In this document: positions 11,401-22,201 of the stretch, piece by piece
Layout of the letters: each line of letters opens with the position of its first letter
Position numbering within the stretch: position 1 is the stretch's first letter
Assembly: GCA_018136815.1 (NCBI GenBank)
Contig: CM030944.1
Location: forward strand, 1,630,145 to 1,694,144
From: Isochrysis galbana
Taxonomy: Eukaryota > Haptophyta > Isochrysidales > Isochrysidaceae
Direction: 5' to 3'
Length of the DNA: 64,000 nt
Notes under the pieces: generated by a model
Told to the model about the DNA's origin: nothing
Database searches by the model: none
The model's input: only the letters and a program-made list of their open reading frames with translations
Translations under genes and position numbers: made by a program

Positions 11401-12147
11401 TGTTTTACTATTATTAGTCTAAATAGCTTACTCAGATACCCACCTACTTGGACACTATGGCACACGACGGCACATGCCGCCCCATACCACGCACCACGAG
11501 GACACTCTTGACAATCTCGTGAGCAACGCCAAGATTGCGGGGGCTCAACGCAAGTACGAAAGAAATCAGATGAAACCGATGATATAGGACCAATGTGAAG
11601 GAATCCGCGGGAAGAAATGTCCACATTGCCCTTTCCAAAGTCCAAAGCGAGCTGCAACCGGTGGTGTTCAAAGGGTTAGACTACGTGTGGTACGCATGTT
11701 TCACACCGCTCTTTACCCTTACCGGCTCCGCGTCTCGTAGGGGATCAAGGTGTTGACGACGCGGCAGCTGCAAGCTGGGTTCGCTTGATGTCGTTTGTTC
11801 AAGGGTGTGGGTGAAAAAGTTGCGCTGCTTAATCTCATCAGAATCATGGCAGCACCTGGTGGATGGTGAACAGCATGGTTCGCAATAATAGAGCCTCTTC
11901 TTGACTAACATCTTTCAAGAGTTCACACTGACATCTCTCAAGAGTTCACCCAGAGGTTCGCATAGCAATTTGTTCCTAGTTTGCTCGAGCTCAAATCGCT
12001 GAGAAGAGAGAGCAAATAAAGACGCAAGACTTGATGACTGCGGCGCATGCTGCAAAGAGCGCCCGGATCCATCATCTCCGGCTGCCGTCATGACTACCAG
12101 CGTCAGCCACAGAGGGATAAGGTACCCACATCCCATCAATGATCCCA
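11401..12147. other. no gene recognised
   Basis: Short frames on both strands lack domain motifs or convincing splice sites. It is the 3' flank of the ACT-domain gene and may hold its terminator or polyadenylation region. Confidence 0.4.
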
Positions 12148-12549
12148 TCAATGATGCGTACGAGACATATCGCGCAGGTACCAAAGCGCGTCTTGTTCCT
12201 TGCCCTCCGGGACGAACAGGTGATCGTGATAGAAGCCTGTGACTGCATTTACACTCATCCCATGCTTGGAGAGCTCAGCTGTGACACGCGCTAAAAACCC
12301 CACGGCCTCAAGTGAAGAGTGAACGTTGAGGGTGATCATGCGGCACGGGTACTCGAATTTGAGCCCCGCTGCCTGAGCCTGTGAAAGGGGGAGAATGAGC
12401 GTGGTGCCCTCATCTTCCTCGAATCTCATGCGTGGTGTGAGGCCCTCGGGCACGGCGTCGCGCTGCACTGTACAGAAGACGTACAGCCCGTCTACCAGCG
12501 TGGCCGACATCGACTTGATGAGAGCATTGAGGTCGCGCTCACCGCTCAT
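12148..12549 (-). CDS. ACT-domain protein (DUF2241/ACT_3 type)
   Basis: 133 aa starting MSGERDLNALIKSM. Landmarks match the small ACT protein family found in bacteria and algae: GLYVFCTVQRDAV, FEEDEGTTLILPLSQAQAAGL, RMITLNVHSSLEAVGFLARV, HGMSVNAVTGFYHDHLFVP, then a short C-terminal helix. Two halves (an N-terminal DUF2241-like half and a C-terminal ACT fold) fill the usual length of about 130 aa. Members are thought to bind small ligands; no enzyme activity can be assigned. The frame stays open upstream into a simple Arg/Glu/Gly tract, so I chose the Met at the start of the conserved part. The body is intronless in a genome where most genes are split. Confidence 0.85.
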   Translation of the reverse strand: MSGERDLNALIKSMSATLVDGLYVFCTVQRDAVPEGLTPRMRFEEDEGTTLILPLSQAQAAGLKFEYPCRMITLNVHSSLEAVGFLARVTAELSKHGMSVNAVTGFYHDHLFVPEGKEQDALWYLRDMSRTHH

Positions 12550-14256
12550 CCCGGCCACGCAGAGTCTCTCTCCTCGCTCCCTCCCTGTCCCTCTCCCTCC
12601 CTCTCTCGGTCCCCCTCTCTCTCGCCCCCCCCTCTCTTTGCCTTCCTCCAAGCCTCTCGCGCTCTCCTTTCTCTCTTCGCTTGCTGGCGAGAAGGTCTCG
12701 GCGAGGTGCGGCGGGACTAGCGAGAGCTGAGACAGAGAGCGGGTCTAGCGAGAGCTGAGAGAGAGAGAGCGGGTCTAGCGAGAGCTGGGAGAGAGGGGTT
12801 AGGGCGGGAGGCGCGCGCGCGCGGGAGGCGAGCTAGCGGGGCGCGGCTGCTGGTACACTCTACACTCCCGTTTTAATTTCTACTCTAGAGGTTTGAGGTT
12901 GGTGGGCGTGCCGGCCCAGTGCCCCGTGCTGAAATGCTGAAATGAACGGCACGCGCTGGCGTGCGGAGACTGTGAGAATGAGCGCTGGTCCGCCCTTCAT
13001 GGGGGGTCCTTGTCTGCCGGTCTGCGTTGAGTGGTGTAGAGATTCCTTGTGCTGGTGCGTATTCATTGGGTTGTGAGGATTGTGCCCATAAGGGCCACCT
13101 GGTCTCGGGCCGCGCCGCGGCTAGAGCACCAGAGCCAGAGCGGCGCGGCCGTCGCCAGGGTGGGAGAGGCCTCTGCCATGAGGCATGCCCGATGGAAGTT
13201 CTGTAGGTCTTGTCTACTGTGTCTCTGGTGAGGCCTGCAGTCTGCTTCCCCCCATGGGGGGGGCAGGGGCAGCATGGCTGCTGAGGGTGGTGTGGCCGAG
13301 GCCACGGGCCATGTGGCACGACGGGAGTCGCACTCACCTGCTCCTGCTCGGCCTCAGCTGGCGCCTTCTTCAAGAATGTTTTTCTTCGGCCTCTGCTGGC
13401 GGACGCAGTCGCTTATTCGCCAGCGACTGCTCCATGGGCACTGGGGGGGCGCCCTCGGCGGGGGGCCCGAAGGAGAGGGGAGTCGCGCCGGCGCGCTCCA
13501 TGGCGACCAGGCGACCACGTATAAACTTAGTTGCAATACGATATACATAGTAGTATGATACGTAGAAGAGCCCTGTGTCCGTAGCCACGCAGCCACACCA
13601 TGCACTTGGATTTACATGCCAACAACGATTCGGTTGCAAAGAGCCGACAGATGACCGTCCGACAAGAAGAGCGGGAGATTCGCTGCAGTCACGTTGTGAT
13701 GCGTCTTCCATACCCAATGCGCCTCGGCGATACCGTCCCCTCTGATCGCTACTCGCACCGCATGGACCGCCGTCATGGCGTGATTTGCCCATGGCCCATC
13801 ATTGCAGTATGCCACAACGACTCGTTGCCATGCCAACACTAAACTTGAGCATGATGACATGCTCTACTCGCACCGCATGGTGTGTGCCCAGGCGAGGCGT
13901 GCATATACGTGCACAATGGACATCAACAACAGCAGTGGTCACCGACAGCGCCCACCGAATCCACCTGGAAGACTGCGGCTCGGTTCAGTGTTGCTGCAAC
14001 GAGCTTTCGATGCATGCATGGCACCACGGACGCAGGCGCCTTGTGGAGTGCTACTGGGTGCGATTGATTCTTTCCGCCATGCTCTCACCGAACGCGTGCT
14101 GGACACTGTCACTAGGGCGTAACACTTCCGCAATCACACATATCTGAGCGTCAAACTTGCCGTGCGCGGTTGGCCTTGGCGACCTCTTGCAGACAGCGCG
14201 CCGCGCAGTCGGTCTGGTTCTGCACCAGGCCGAGTGGGCATTGCGAGCATAGTATA
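12550..14256. other. intergenic region with repeat R5
   Basis: 12720-12800 has tandem CGGGTCTAGCGAGAGCTG units. 13430-13530 carries a repeat ending in GTATAAACTTAGTTG whose relative, reversed, lies at 57685-57830. The remainder (13540-14250) has short frames on both strands but no recognisable domain; I see no supported gene. Confidence 0.5.
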
Positions 14257-15042
14257 TCAAGGCGCGTCCACCTTGCGAAGATCCGCAAAACCGACAAGGT
14301 CAAGCTCGACGAGCAGGCTCTCATCAAAGCGCCGCGCAAACCGCTGTTTGCCACCGTAGGTGCGCGGAAGCGGCGCCTTATTTTTCGTGATGCACGCCGC
14401 CACATTCTCGACGGAGGCCCCGATGTCTGCCTTGAAGACAATGTCCGCGCATGCCCCTGACTGGTCTTTCCAGCCGCGCTCGGGCCGAACGAGCACGCGC
14501 CGCCGGCCGCCTGGCTTCATGCCGACGAGGGCGTCGGCAACGCCAGCGACGGTGGCGTCCTTAGTAAGAAGCACGGCCTGAACATCGCCCTCCTTGTCGT
14601 CATCCTCGCCGTACCCGTAGCTGAAGATCGTCTGTCCCTCTCCCGAGAGGCCGTCTCTCGCTCTCGTGCCGAGCCTCATCACTCGGTAGCGAATCTCGAC
14701 CGCGTCCCCCTCCTTGGCGGGCTTGCCCTCGCCGACGCGGAGGTCGCGGTACCGATCTCCTCCCAGTGTCCGTTCGAACGACTCGTCAGAGCCCGCCGCC
14801 ATCGCCTCACGCTCCTTCTCTCCAAGAGCTTCACACTCCTCGATGCTCTTGCACTTCCTCTCCTTGGCCTTGAATCCTCCCGAGGGAGGCGCGCTGCCCT
14901 TGATGAGGGCGAAGGCGGGGTGAGAAGAAAACAATGGTGAGAACCCTAGCGCCAGCGCGCCACGACGACCGACCGCTCCCACGCGCAACGCCGCACAAGC
15001 ATCGGCAAGCAGACAGAGCAGCAGCGCCGCCGCCGCGCCCAT
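14257..15042 (-). CDS. FKBP-type peptidyl-prolyl isomerase, predicted plastid lumen
   Basis: 261 aa, single exon. The N-terminus has a hydrophobic stretch (AAAALLLCLLADACAAL) followed by GRRGALALGFSPLFSSHPAFA, a bipartite pattern expected for secondary-plastid and then thylakoid-lumen import. The FKBP domain follows from about residue 95: RYRDLRVGEGKPAKEGDAVEIRY, QTIFSYGYGEDD, and VAGVADALVGMKPGGRRRVLVRP, which is the conserved alpha-helix/strand segment of FKBPs. A Cys/Lys-rich C-terminal extension (about 60 aa) is not standard. Several canonical active-site aromatics are not obvious, so isomerase activity is uncertain. Family call is firm, location is inferred from the presequence. Confidence 0.82.
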   Translation of the reverse strand: MGAAAALLLCLLADACAALRVGAVGRRGALALGFSPLFSSHPAFALIKGSAPPSGGFKAKERKCKSIEECEALGEKEREAMAAGSDESFERTLGGDRYRDLRVGEGKPAKEGDAVEIRYRVMRLGTRARDGLSGEGQTIFSYGYGEDDDKEGDVQAVLLTKDATVAGVADALVGMKPGGRRRVLVRPERGWKDQSGACADIVFKADIGASVENVAACITKNKAPLPRTYGGKQRFARRFDESLLVELDLVGFADLRKVDAP

Positions 15043-15574
15043 CGCCTCCAGATCTGTAGCAGAGGCTTCTGCTTTATGGATATGCCCCGTTTCTATCGAT
15101 AAAAAAAGTAGAAAAAAATCGGCCTGTTGACCTCCAGAGGTGGCAGGTGGCAGCCACTAGATAAAAAGAATAAGAACAAAATCTTAACAAACTAGCCGCT
15201 ACTTGCACGGCGCGAGGCAGAGTGCTTGTGCTACTCTTATCTACCCGTCCTAACCTTCCACATCCCCTTCCCCCTCCCCCAGTAACCTTCCACCCTAGAT
15301 ATGCCGGCATAATCATAATCATTAGCTGTGGCGGCTGGGTGGGCGTCCGGCATGCCGGCATGCGCAAACAGATTCGCCGCCCCCCCCCCCCCCCCAGTTT
15401 CGCGCAAGGTGCGCATTATGGGCTATTTTGGGCCCAAATTTCGCGAAAGATTTACACCCACAAAAGTGGCCCAAGTTTCGAAATGAGTTTCACGAAACTC
15501 TGACCTGGCCCCATCTACCGTACGTATAATACTGTTCCTCGGCGCCGCCGCGCGAGCAGAGGCGATGGCGGCGC
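15043..15574. other. intergenic, with AAATTTCGCGAAA palindromes
   Basis: 15385-15505 carries a poly-C run and inverted CCCAAATTTCGCGAAAG / AAACTCTG motifs similar to those at 36090-36180 and 47440-47490, suggesting a short dispersed palindromic repeat. No gene. Confidence 0.5.
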
Positions 15575-15686
15575 GTACTTTGTACTTTGTACTTTGTACT
15601 TTGTACTTTGTACTTTGTACTTTGTACTTTGTACTTTGTACTTTGTACTTTGTACTTTGTACTTTGTACTTTGTACTTTGTACTTG
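15575..15686. repeat. heptanucleotide array (GTACTTT)16
   Basis: 112 bp, sixteen perfect 7-bp units with no interruption. Reads as a seven-residue repeat in every frame of both strands. Confidence 0.97.
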
Positions 15687-15919
15687 ATCCCCTCCCCCCG
15701 TTGGGGGCCGAGATCTCTCCCCCGTTTTGACTGGAACGCCTCCTTTTCACCGCTCTCCTCCTCCTCCTCCCCCCCCCGCCCCTTCCCCCGCCCCCCCTCC
15801 TCCTAGGCGCATAGTTGTATATTCTTGTGTGGGGTCCCGCCCCCCCGCCCCCGCCCCCCCCCCGCCGCGCGGATCTCTCCCTCCCTCCCTCTCTCTCCCC
15901 CTCCCTCTCCCTCTCTCTG

Positions 15920-15959
<40 letters not shown>

Positions 15960-16451
15960 CCTCCCTCTCTCTCTCTTTCTCTCTCTCCCCATCGAGTAGA
16001 CTCTTAGTACCACACCCCACAGCACCCTCTCTTCTCTCCTCTTCCTCCCTTGGGGCCTTCATCTTCTTCCCCCTCCTCGCTCTCCCACCTTTCCCTGTAT
16101 ACACACCCTTCTTTCAGTACTCTAAAGCTTCCTCCGCTGACTCTCCCCTTCTCTCTCTTCTCCTCTCCCTCTACTCTCTCTCCCCCTTCCCACCCTCCTT
16201 CACTCTTCTCTCTCCCCCCCACCTCCCACCCCCTTCTTCTCCTCTTCTCTAACCCTTCCTCCCCTCGTTTCCCCTCTTTCTCAACCCTCCTTCCCTCGCG
16301 GGATCCTCTCTTCCCGCCTTCCTCCAAATCCCCGCTTCCCCTCCCTCTCCCCAAACCCCCTTCCCCTCCTCTCCATCACCCACACCAGGCGAGCAAGCAG
16401 AACGACACACGGACGCATCTCCTCCCTTCCCGCTCCCCCTTCTCAAACCCG
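15687..16451. repeat. pyrimidine-rich leader before the P450 gene
   Basis: Poly-C runs, (CT)n at about 15915-15985 and CT/CCT-rich sequence continuing to the P450 start. The P450 frame is open through it from 16050 as a Ser/Pro/Leu-rich stretch; I treat this as untranslated leader. Confidence 0.6.
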
Positions 16452-18296
16452 ATGTCTCCTCCCCGCCCCTCCTCCCGCCCTCCTCCCCCCTCTTTCATCA
16501 TTCGCCGGCGTGCCGGCGCCCCCCCCTCCACAAGCTCTCCTGCGCTCTCCTCGGCCCAGAGCTGGTACCGAGCGTTCGGACAGGCGTACATGAGCTCAAA
16601 TGCCCTCTCATTCGCCGTACAATACCTCATCTTCATCGTACTGCTCATTCCACTTGCGCTCGGCCTGTGGGCCGCCAGCGCGTTGATAGGGCCGAGAGTC
16701 TTCCAGGGATTCGCCGCTGCTGTCGCCACAGGCCGGCTGCGCAACACGCTGCTTGGCACGCTGCTCATGCGCATTCCTGGAAGCTACGATCTGTTGCGCA
16801 ACGGCGGCATGTTCCTCGCCACCTTTCAGCAAAAGATGTGGATCGACACGCTCGACCCGAGCGCGAGGCGGAAGCTTGACCAGAGTTGCGGGCGCAACCT
16901 CTTCCTCTGGGACACGCTGCGCATCGGCGAATACAAGCTGGCGAGGGAGATCACGCTCGATCCTGGACGGAAGCGGACCACCGCACTCGACGGCTGGATG
17001 ATCAAGGGCGGGCAGGCCGCGAGGTATGCCAACATGCCCCTCTTCTTCAACACGGGCTCACGCTACCACACGCAATGGCGCGCCGCGTTTGCCCAGTACA
17101 TCACCGACGCGCCGTCCGTCCGTGCCAAGCTCGCGGAGAACGGCCGGCTCGCACGCGAGCAGACTAGACCCATCCTCAATCGGTGGCTGTCGACGGGCTT
17201 TGACGGCATTCAGCCGCCCATGGTCATGGGCGAGCAGTACATTGCTCGACCCGTCTTCTCACTCATCCTCTCCCTCCTCTTTGACGTGCACGAGCCGCCT
17301 GACGACCTGGTGGAGGCGGCCACGCTCTTCGTGACCATCGGTGCGCTTTACTGGTTGCTTCCGCCTTCTTATCCGGCGCTCTTCCACACCCCTGGCACCC
17401 TCGCCGTCGGCAAGCTCAAGGCCTTCCTCTACACACATTGCAACGCAGCTAAGCCAGAGACTCTCAAGGGCCGCGCTGTCGATTGGATCGCAATGGCGGA
17501 CTCAATCGCGGATGTGGGCAGTATAGACGCGCGCGCCGGGGGCGAGGATGGCAAGCCGGAGCGCTGCCGGCCTGCCAGCAAATGCTGCAGGGACGACGAA
17601 GAGCTCGACAACCCCAAGATTGACGCGTTGCTCAACTCGGTGTGCCTTGCCGTGATGCTCGCAGCCACCGCTGGCACTTCCACCGCGACCATCAACTCGC
17701 TGTGCAAATTCATCCACTTCCCTCGCGGTGCCTACTTTCCTAAGCTCATGCTCAATCAGCCCTCGTGGCAGCCCGACGCCGAGGAGATGGTCGCGCTCTA
17801 CCGCAAGGACCCCCTGTCCTTCATCCTCGAGACGTTGCGACTGGCATGCCCAGTTGCCGGCTCGCACAAGGTGCTTGACGAGCCGATCAAATGCCCATTT
17901 CTCAATGGCGAGAAGACCTTCCCTACAAATACGGTGGTCGTTGCCAACTTCAACGTGGCGCACATCGACCCAGCTGAGTGGGGCGACGACGCGCTGAAGT
18001 TTAGACCAGGTCGCGCGGCGCACGACCGTTACATGATCTGGAATGGGCCCTATGGAGGGTCTGCGCCCCGCCAGTGCCCAGGCGAGGAACTGGCCACAAC
18101 CATCCTGATCCTGATGTTGAGTGCCTTCGTCGACGAGTTCTTTCCGGCCGATGGCGGCGCATCCAAAAAATCCTCGGAAGCCCAGGCGCGCGCCGCCGAC
18201 GTGGAAGGCGGGGTCACACAGGCCGCACCTTCGGGCTGTCCCACGGGCTCCACTCGGCATCCGATGATGAGCTTTATCTATCAAGCCCTTCGCTGA
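16452..18296 (+). CDS. cytochrome P450-like protein
   Basis: 614 aa from the Met at 16452, single exon. One N-terminal membrane anchor (FAVQYLIFIVLLIPLALGLW) about residues 55-75. P450 landmarks: an I-helix-like AATAGTSTATINSL, the K-helix ExxR in FILETLRLACPV, a PERF-like KFRPGRAAHD, and the haem-thiolate loop YGGSAPRQCPGEEL, whose Cys (codon near 18076) is the expected iron ligand. The I-helix lacks the usual (A/G)GxxT acid-Thr pair, and the general shape is closer to divergent CYP74/CYP8-like proteins, which rearrange peroxides without oxygen activation; that sub-assignment is only a suggestion. A Ser/Cys-rich insert (residues about 355-380) precedes the I-helix. An upstream in-frame Met at 16050 would add 134 low-complexity residues and is unlikely. 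Confidence 0.85.
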   Translation: MSPPRPSSRPPPPSFIIRRRAGAPPSTSSPALSSAQSWYRAFGQAYMSSNALSFAVQYLIFIVLLIPLALGLWAASALIGPRVFQGFAAAVATGRLRNTLLGTLLMRIPGSYDLLRNGGMFLATFQQKMWIDTLDPSARRKLDQSCGRNLFLWDTLRIGEYKLAREITLDPGRKRTTALDGWMIKGGQAARYANMPLFFNTGSRYHTQWRAAFAQYITDAPSVRAKLAENGRLAREQTRPILNRWLSTGFDGIQPPMVMGEQYIARPVFSLILSLLFDVHEPPDDLVEAATLFVTIGALYWLLPPSYPALFHTPGTLAVGKLKAFLYTHCNAAKPETLKGRAVDWIAMADSIADVGSIDARAGGEDGKPERCRPASKCCRDDEELDNPKIDALLNSVCLAVMLAATAGTSTATINSLCKFIHFPRGAYFPKLMLNQPSWQPDAEEMVALYRKDPLSFILETLRLACPVAGSHKVLDEPIKCPFLNGEKTFPTNTVVVANFNVAHIDPAEWGDDALKFRPGRAAHDRYMIWNGPYGGSAPRQCPGEELATTILILMLSAFVDEFFPADGGASKKSSEAQARAADVEGGVTQAAPSGCPTGSTRHPMMSFIYQALR

Positions 18297-19193
18297 CCTC
18301 TTTGTTGATACATCGCAGCCAGCACCTAGAGGCGCGAGGGCTCGAACTCGTTCGCATAGACACGATGCGGTCGTTGCAGGGACGGCACTCGATAGAAGAG
18401 GCTCCGCACGCTGCTCTCTGTCCAGATGCGTTGCATGACGTATTATGAACATGATGGCCAAGCCTTTTGTGCTAGTGCGGGATGTGGGGAATACGCGGGA
18501 TCGTTGCCCATTTCGGGCACAGTCCCTGTGTCCTGCACAAGGTGTTGGCATTACACAGCTAGACCCATAGATGTCCACTCGACTGTGCCCAATGAGCCTT
18601 GCGTCTTGTACAATACGGGAACAAAGAAAGCATCCTCCCCATCTTGAACACGACCAAACAGGCTGATGTGCGCAAGGACCGCAGAAGGGTAGTACGTAGC
18701 AACACTTGATGGTGCGCTGATGTGAGCTGGCTCGGAGTTCGAGCGGTCCCCTCTGGTAGCCTGAGTTTGCACCCCTCGGCAACCGGTACAGCGTGTAAGA
18801 AAAATATACTACTATATAATATGTGGCGCCTGTGGACAGTCTGTGAGCGCCCACAGCGGCCCAAAATCCAAATTCGGACCCCCCCCCCCCCGCGCGCGCG
18901 CCCGGCCCCCTCCCCGGCGGCTTATCTCCCCGGCTCTAGGCGAGAGAGTCGCTAAGGCGTCGGCCTACCGGCCGCAGTCGTGGTCATGGGGCAGCGGCCA
19001 AGTCCAAGTGCCTCGCGGCAGCGGACCCGGGGACTTCGCCGCGTTGGGGTGGGGTAGCGCGTAGCGCTCCTTCTAAATTTGGAATTAGGTCTGTGGGCAT
19101 TGCGGGGAGTCACATTGTACATCGTACATTGTGTTCGGCGACAGCGGCCTGTGACATGGCCATGGGCTGATCGCCCGTGCTTGCGGTCAAGGC
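18297..19193. other. intergenic; repeat copy at 18955-19125
   Basis: No supported exon. The right part is the second copy of the dispersed repeat also seen at 2940-3070, ending GCGGGGAGTCACATTGT. Confidence 0.5.
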
Positions 19194-19628
19194 TAGGGCT
19201 GACCATTAACAGGCAAGTTTTTTGGAAACCCATTAGTAGTTTTTCAAGGTCAGCTTAACAGGTTGAGTTTCTTTCTGGGTGTTAACAGGTTGTTTTAGGG
19301 GTGTTAATACCCTGTTAGTGGCCATTAACAGGTTAAACCCATTACAAGTTGTTACCCCAACGTTGGAATACATGTTTGGGGGGGGATTCCCTTCCCCCCC
19401 CCGAACCCCGACGCCGACGCGCTCATGGGTAAGCGCGGACCGCCATCGAAGCGCAAGGCGCCAAAATGGCCAAGCAATTCCTAGATTCAGATTCCTACCT
19501 TCGCCGGCGTTGGCCGCAGGGGTGGAGCGTGTGTTCTCGGCCGCAGGGAAAATGTACGGTGATCTACAAAAATCTGCGAAGGATACTACTCTAGAGGCGT
19601 CTTTGTTTGCTAGTCAGAACACCGAGTG
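19194..19628 (+). mobile_element. hAT element fragment: 5' terminus plus transposase C-terminus
   Basis: Begins TAGGGCTGACCATTAACAGG, a hAT-style end, followed by repeated TTAACAGG subterminal motifs. The same terminus is present in inverted orientation at 51544-51777. At 19485-19628 the plus frame reads PALAAGVERVFSAAGKMYGD...LEASLFASQN and stops, matching the hAT C-terminal dimerisation motif (ERxFSxAG...N). The catalytic middle is missing, so this is an internally deleted relic. The other terminus is absent; LINE sequence follows at once. Confidence 0.75.
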
Positions 19629-21326
19629 ATATCGACACGGCACACGGCGTGTGTGGTGTCGTGGTGTCTTGGTGTGTGGCTCTCGTGCATAGTGTGTGCC
19701 TAGGTATGAGAGCTCCGCCTCATACCACCTTCCCTTGATGTTCACGTAATATTCCCCGTCCATTGCTATTCGAAGTTCGGGCGTCGGTTCCTCCGGATCG
19801 CGTTGGTTGTCGGTCTCCTCGCGTCTCGATGGTGCGCACTCCGTTTCGACCACGTTGTCCGCCGCCGCCAGTAACATCGTGGCGTGGCTGACTATTGTAT
19901 CCCATGTTTCCAGGAATTTGTCTCTTGGGATATATTCTCCCTGGAAGTGTATATACGTGTCATTGTTCCTGAGGTATTGCGCGCACTCTACGCTGCTATA
20001 GGGCGTGTTCGCTGCATGGTCTTTGAAGACGTTGTATATGGTATTACATTCGAGCTTGTTCCATAGCTTTGCCCATGTAGGGTTCATTCTAGGTCCCGGG
20101 TGCGTTGGGCTACCCCACATGGGTTGTGAGAGTGCTCCTTCTCTACTTACTTTTAGTGATGTGAGTTTTAGTTCGCGGATGTTGCTTAATGCCTGTTTCC
20201 AGAACGCGGGAAGTTTACTTGTGCCCACTATTCCATCTGTGAGTTTGTTTGTGGGGATTGTCGAGAGGACCGCTGCCCTTCCTAGGTTTGTGCGGCAGAA
20301 CCACGCGTCGAGCACTTGCTTCCATTGTGCTTGGCGTGCGTCTAGGTAATTCAGGATCCATTTGGCCTGTAGTGCTTTGACGTGGTTGCCCCAATCTAGC
20401 AGTCCCAGCCCGAGATGTGGCCCTTTTTCCGAAGAGTTTTTGATTGGGATCTCGGGATGTTTTATCCATTGTAGTCTCCGTCCAGTACGTGCGTTTGTCC
20501 ACATGATTCTGTCCACGGATCTTTTAACCGCCGAGTGGAATGATTTTGGGGCTGCAAGTGTTTGCAGCCAGTATCTAGGGATAGAGTATATAAGGAAGTT
20601 AGCTATCTTCGTTTTCCCGTGTATAGATAGATCTTTAGTTAGCGGTTAGCGGTGCGTAAATAGTGGTTTTCTTCTCTATCTTGTCGGCTAGTTTACGCCA
20701 GAACTCTTTAATGGCCTGGGGCCCCCCTAGTGGGACTCCCAGTATGGTCGCATACTCGTTTCCTTTCAGCCACTTATACCTTTGGAATCTCGCGGGTGGG
20801 CGCTTCTTCTTCAGGGAACCCATCCTTAGTCCCTCGAACTTTTGATCATTGGGTTTGCCGCACGAGGCCGCCGCGTATCTTTCTATCCAGCAAAGGGATC
20901 GCGCGAGGCTATCGTAGTCTGCCGCTAAGAGTTGTGTATCGTCCGCGAATTGGCTTATCTTAAGTTCGGCTCCGTTCACTACGATGCCCTCGATGTCTTC
21001 GTCTTCGTTTATCGCTCTGGTAAGAGCTTCTGCCGTCAAGAGGAAGGCCAATGGCGAGAGCGGGCATCCTTGGGGGACGCCACTCGCTATGTTGAAAGGG
21101 AAGCTTCTTCCCCCATTCGCCTTTATGTAGCGGATTGGTTTTGCCTCGTAGTTCGTGAGAGCCTTCGCATACCTTTTGAAGTTCTCCCCGAATCTTAATT
21201 TTTCGAGGACCAGGTGGTAAAACTCCCAGTTGACCCTGTCGAAGGCCTTTTCCCAGTCGAGCGCTAGGAGGAGTCCTGGCTCCCCCGTTTCGTCTAGGTA
21301 TGCGTTCGTCAGTTGTAACAGATGGG
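19614..21326 (-). mobile_element. 5'-truncated LINE-type retrotransposon (reverse transcriptase)
   Basis: Reading from 21326 downward: HLLQLTNAYL, LALDWEKAFDRVNWEF (RT motif A with its Asp), ASGVPQGCPLSPLAF (motif B), then KISQFADDTQLL (motif C, catalytic ADD), and later LSIHGKTKIANFLIYSI plus a long Trp-rich post-RT region ending ...PCRYHSVF. This order is characteristic of non-LTR retrotransposons. Everything 5' of motif A (endonuclease, RT motifs 0-2) is missing and there is a frameshift near 20640, so it is dead. The 5' break lies exactly at the end of the crystallin-like exon. Confidence 0.88.
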
Positions 21327-21604
21327 TTCAGCTTGAAATTTGTCTTTTCGTTTGGCCGCTGCCGAGTCCGGATGACACTCGATTTTTAGGGAGCGCACTG
21401 GTTGAGTCCACCCGATCGCTTGTAGGTCGACGTCTTCCCATCGCACGTCTTCTGAGCTGAGCATCGACGGGCCGTTGATGGTTGCGTGTTCGCCTTTGAA
21501 GCCGGCCTCGGAGAAGATGGTCATTTTGCATCCCGCGATAACCTGTACATTCTTGGTCATGTTCAACTCCAGCCCATCGAAGCGCGCTCGACCTGTGCCA
21601 CACT
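21327..21604 (-). CDS. beta/gamma-crystallin-like exon (partial)
   Basis: Likely exon starting after an acceptor at about 21604 (...TGTGGCACAG|GTCGAG). It reads RARFDGLELNMTKNVQVIAGCKMTIFSE..., then GFKGEHATINGPSML, VDLQAIGWTQPVRSLKIEC. The pattern of an aromatic-rich first strand, G-F-x-G near its end, and a closing strand with S-L-x-I-x-C fits one Greek-key beta/gamma-crystallin motif. Its last residues (AEPICYN, stop) are read from the LINE boundary, so the true 3' end may have been replaced. No upstream exon could be assigned. Function unknown; such domains often bind calcium or are secreted. Confidence 0.45.
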
Positions 21605-21716
21605 CTCCAAGCAGTCCAGTTTGAGCCCGTGAGCGCCCGGTTTGAGCCCGCCCGCTAACCGCTAACCCTAACGTGCACCAACACGTAAGCGCGCACGCGG
21701 CGTGAGCGCACCACAC

Positions 21717-22006
21717 AATGGCAATGAGGGAGAGAGAGGCGCCACGAATAGGTCATGCAGATGGCCTCGTGCTGCGTGTGCACTCCATACGCCCCGCTGC
21801 TACCTTTTAGAGCATCAAGACGGCAAGGCGACATCCGTGACACAACACAGCACGTGAAAAATGCGCAATGATTGATACCCACCACGGTGGTATCGCACAC
21901 CGACTCACACTACGACTGCGACTACAATTCTGTCTGAGCATATAAGCCCCTGCTACTACACACCTCAACGGTACGAAGCAAGGCTGACCTGCCGACCCAG
22001 ACCCTC
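21717..22006. other. no gene recognised
   Basis: Short frames only; possible promoter side of the crystallin-like exon. Confidence 0.35.
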
Positions 22007-22201
22007 TCACCCAGAGCCTTGCATCACAAAAGCTTCGGCAAGAATGCCACCGAGGGCCGAGGTGAAGCTGATGAGGACCGTAATGGCGCGCAGGGCAAGG
22101 AGGCCCTGCTGAATCCCATCGGCTCGATTGCCTCTAGGATCGATAAGGGCCAGCCTCCATTTCCTCAAACTTGCCTCGACGAATCGTGCAGACCGTACAA
22201 C
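22007..22201 (-). CDS. possible last exon of a DUF599-like membrane protein
   Basis: From an acceptor at 22202-22203 (GAGCAG|GTT) to a TGA at 22007 the frame gives 64 residues: ...ASLRKWRLALIDPRGNRADGIQQGLLALRAITVLISFTSALGG.... An Arg/Trp helix, then a basic loop, then a membrane-length helix, is the arrangement seen in DUF599 proteins. The upstream exon was not found; a 74-codon open frame at 22362-22586 (ending ...IWAQAIAHIGRSPKRGGIFPH) is coding-like but I cannot join it. Weak call. Confidence 0.3.
   Translation of the reverse strand, partial: VVRSARFVEASLRKWRLALIDPRGNRADGIQQGLLALRAITVLISFTSALGGILAEAFVMQGSG

Noticed and set aside
15575-15686. Heptamer array as a telomere or CRISPR
   Set aside because: It is internal, perfectly tandem without spacers, and GTACTTT is not a known telomeric unit.
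17502-18854. 450-codon minus-strand ORF over the P450 gene
   Set aside because: The plus strand carries clear P450 motifs; the minus frame has none and reflects GC-rich codon structure.
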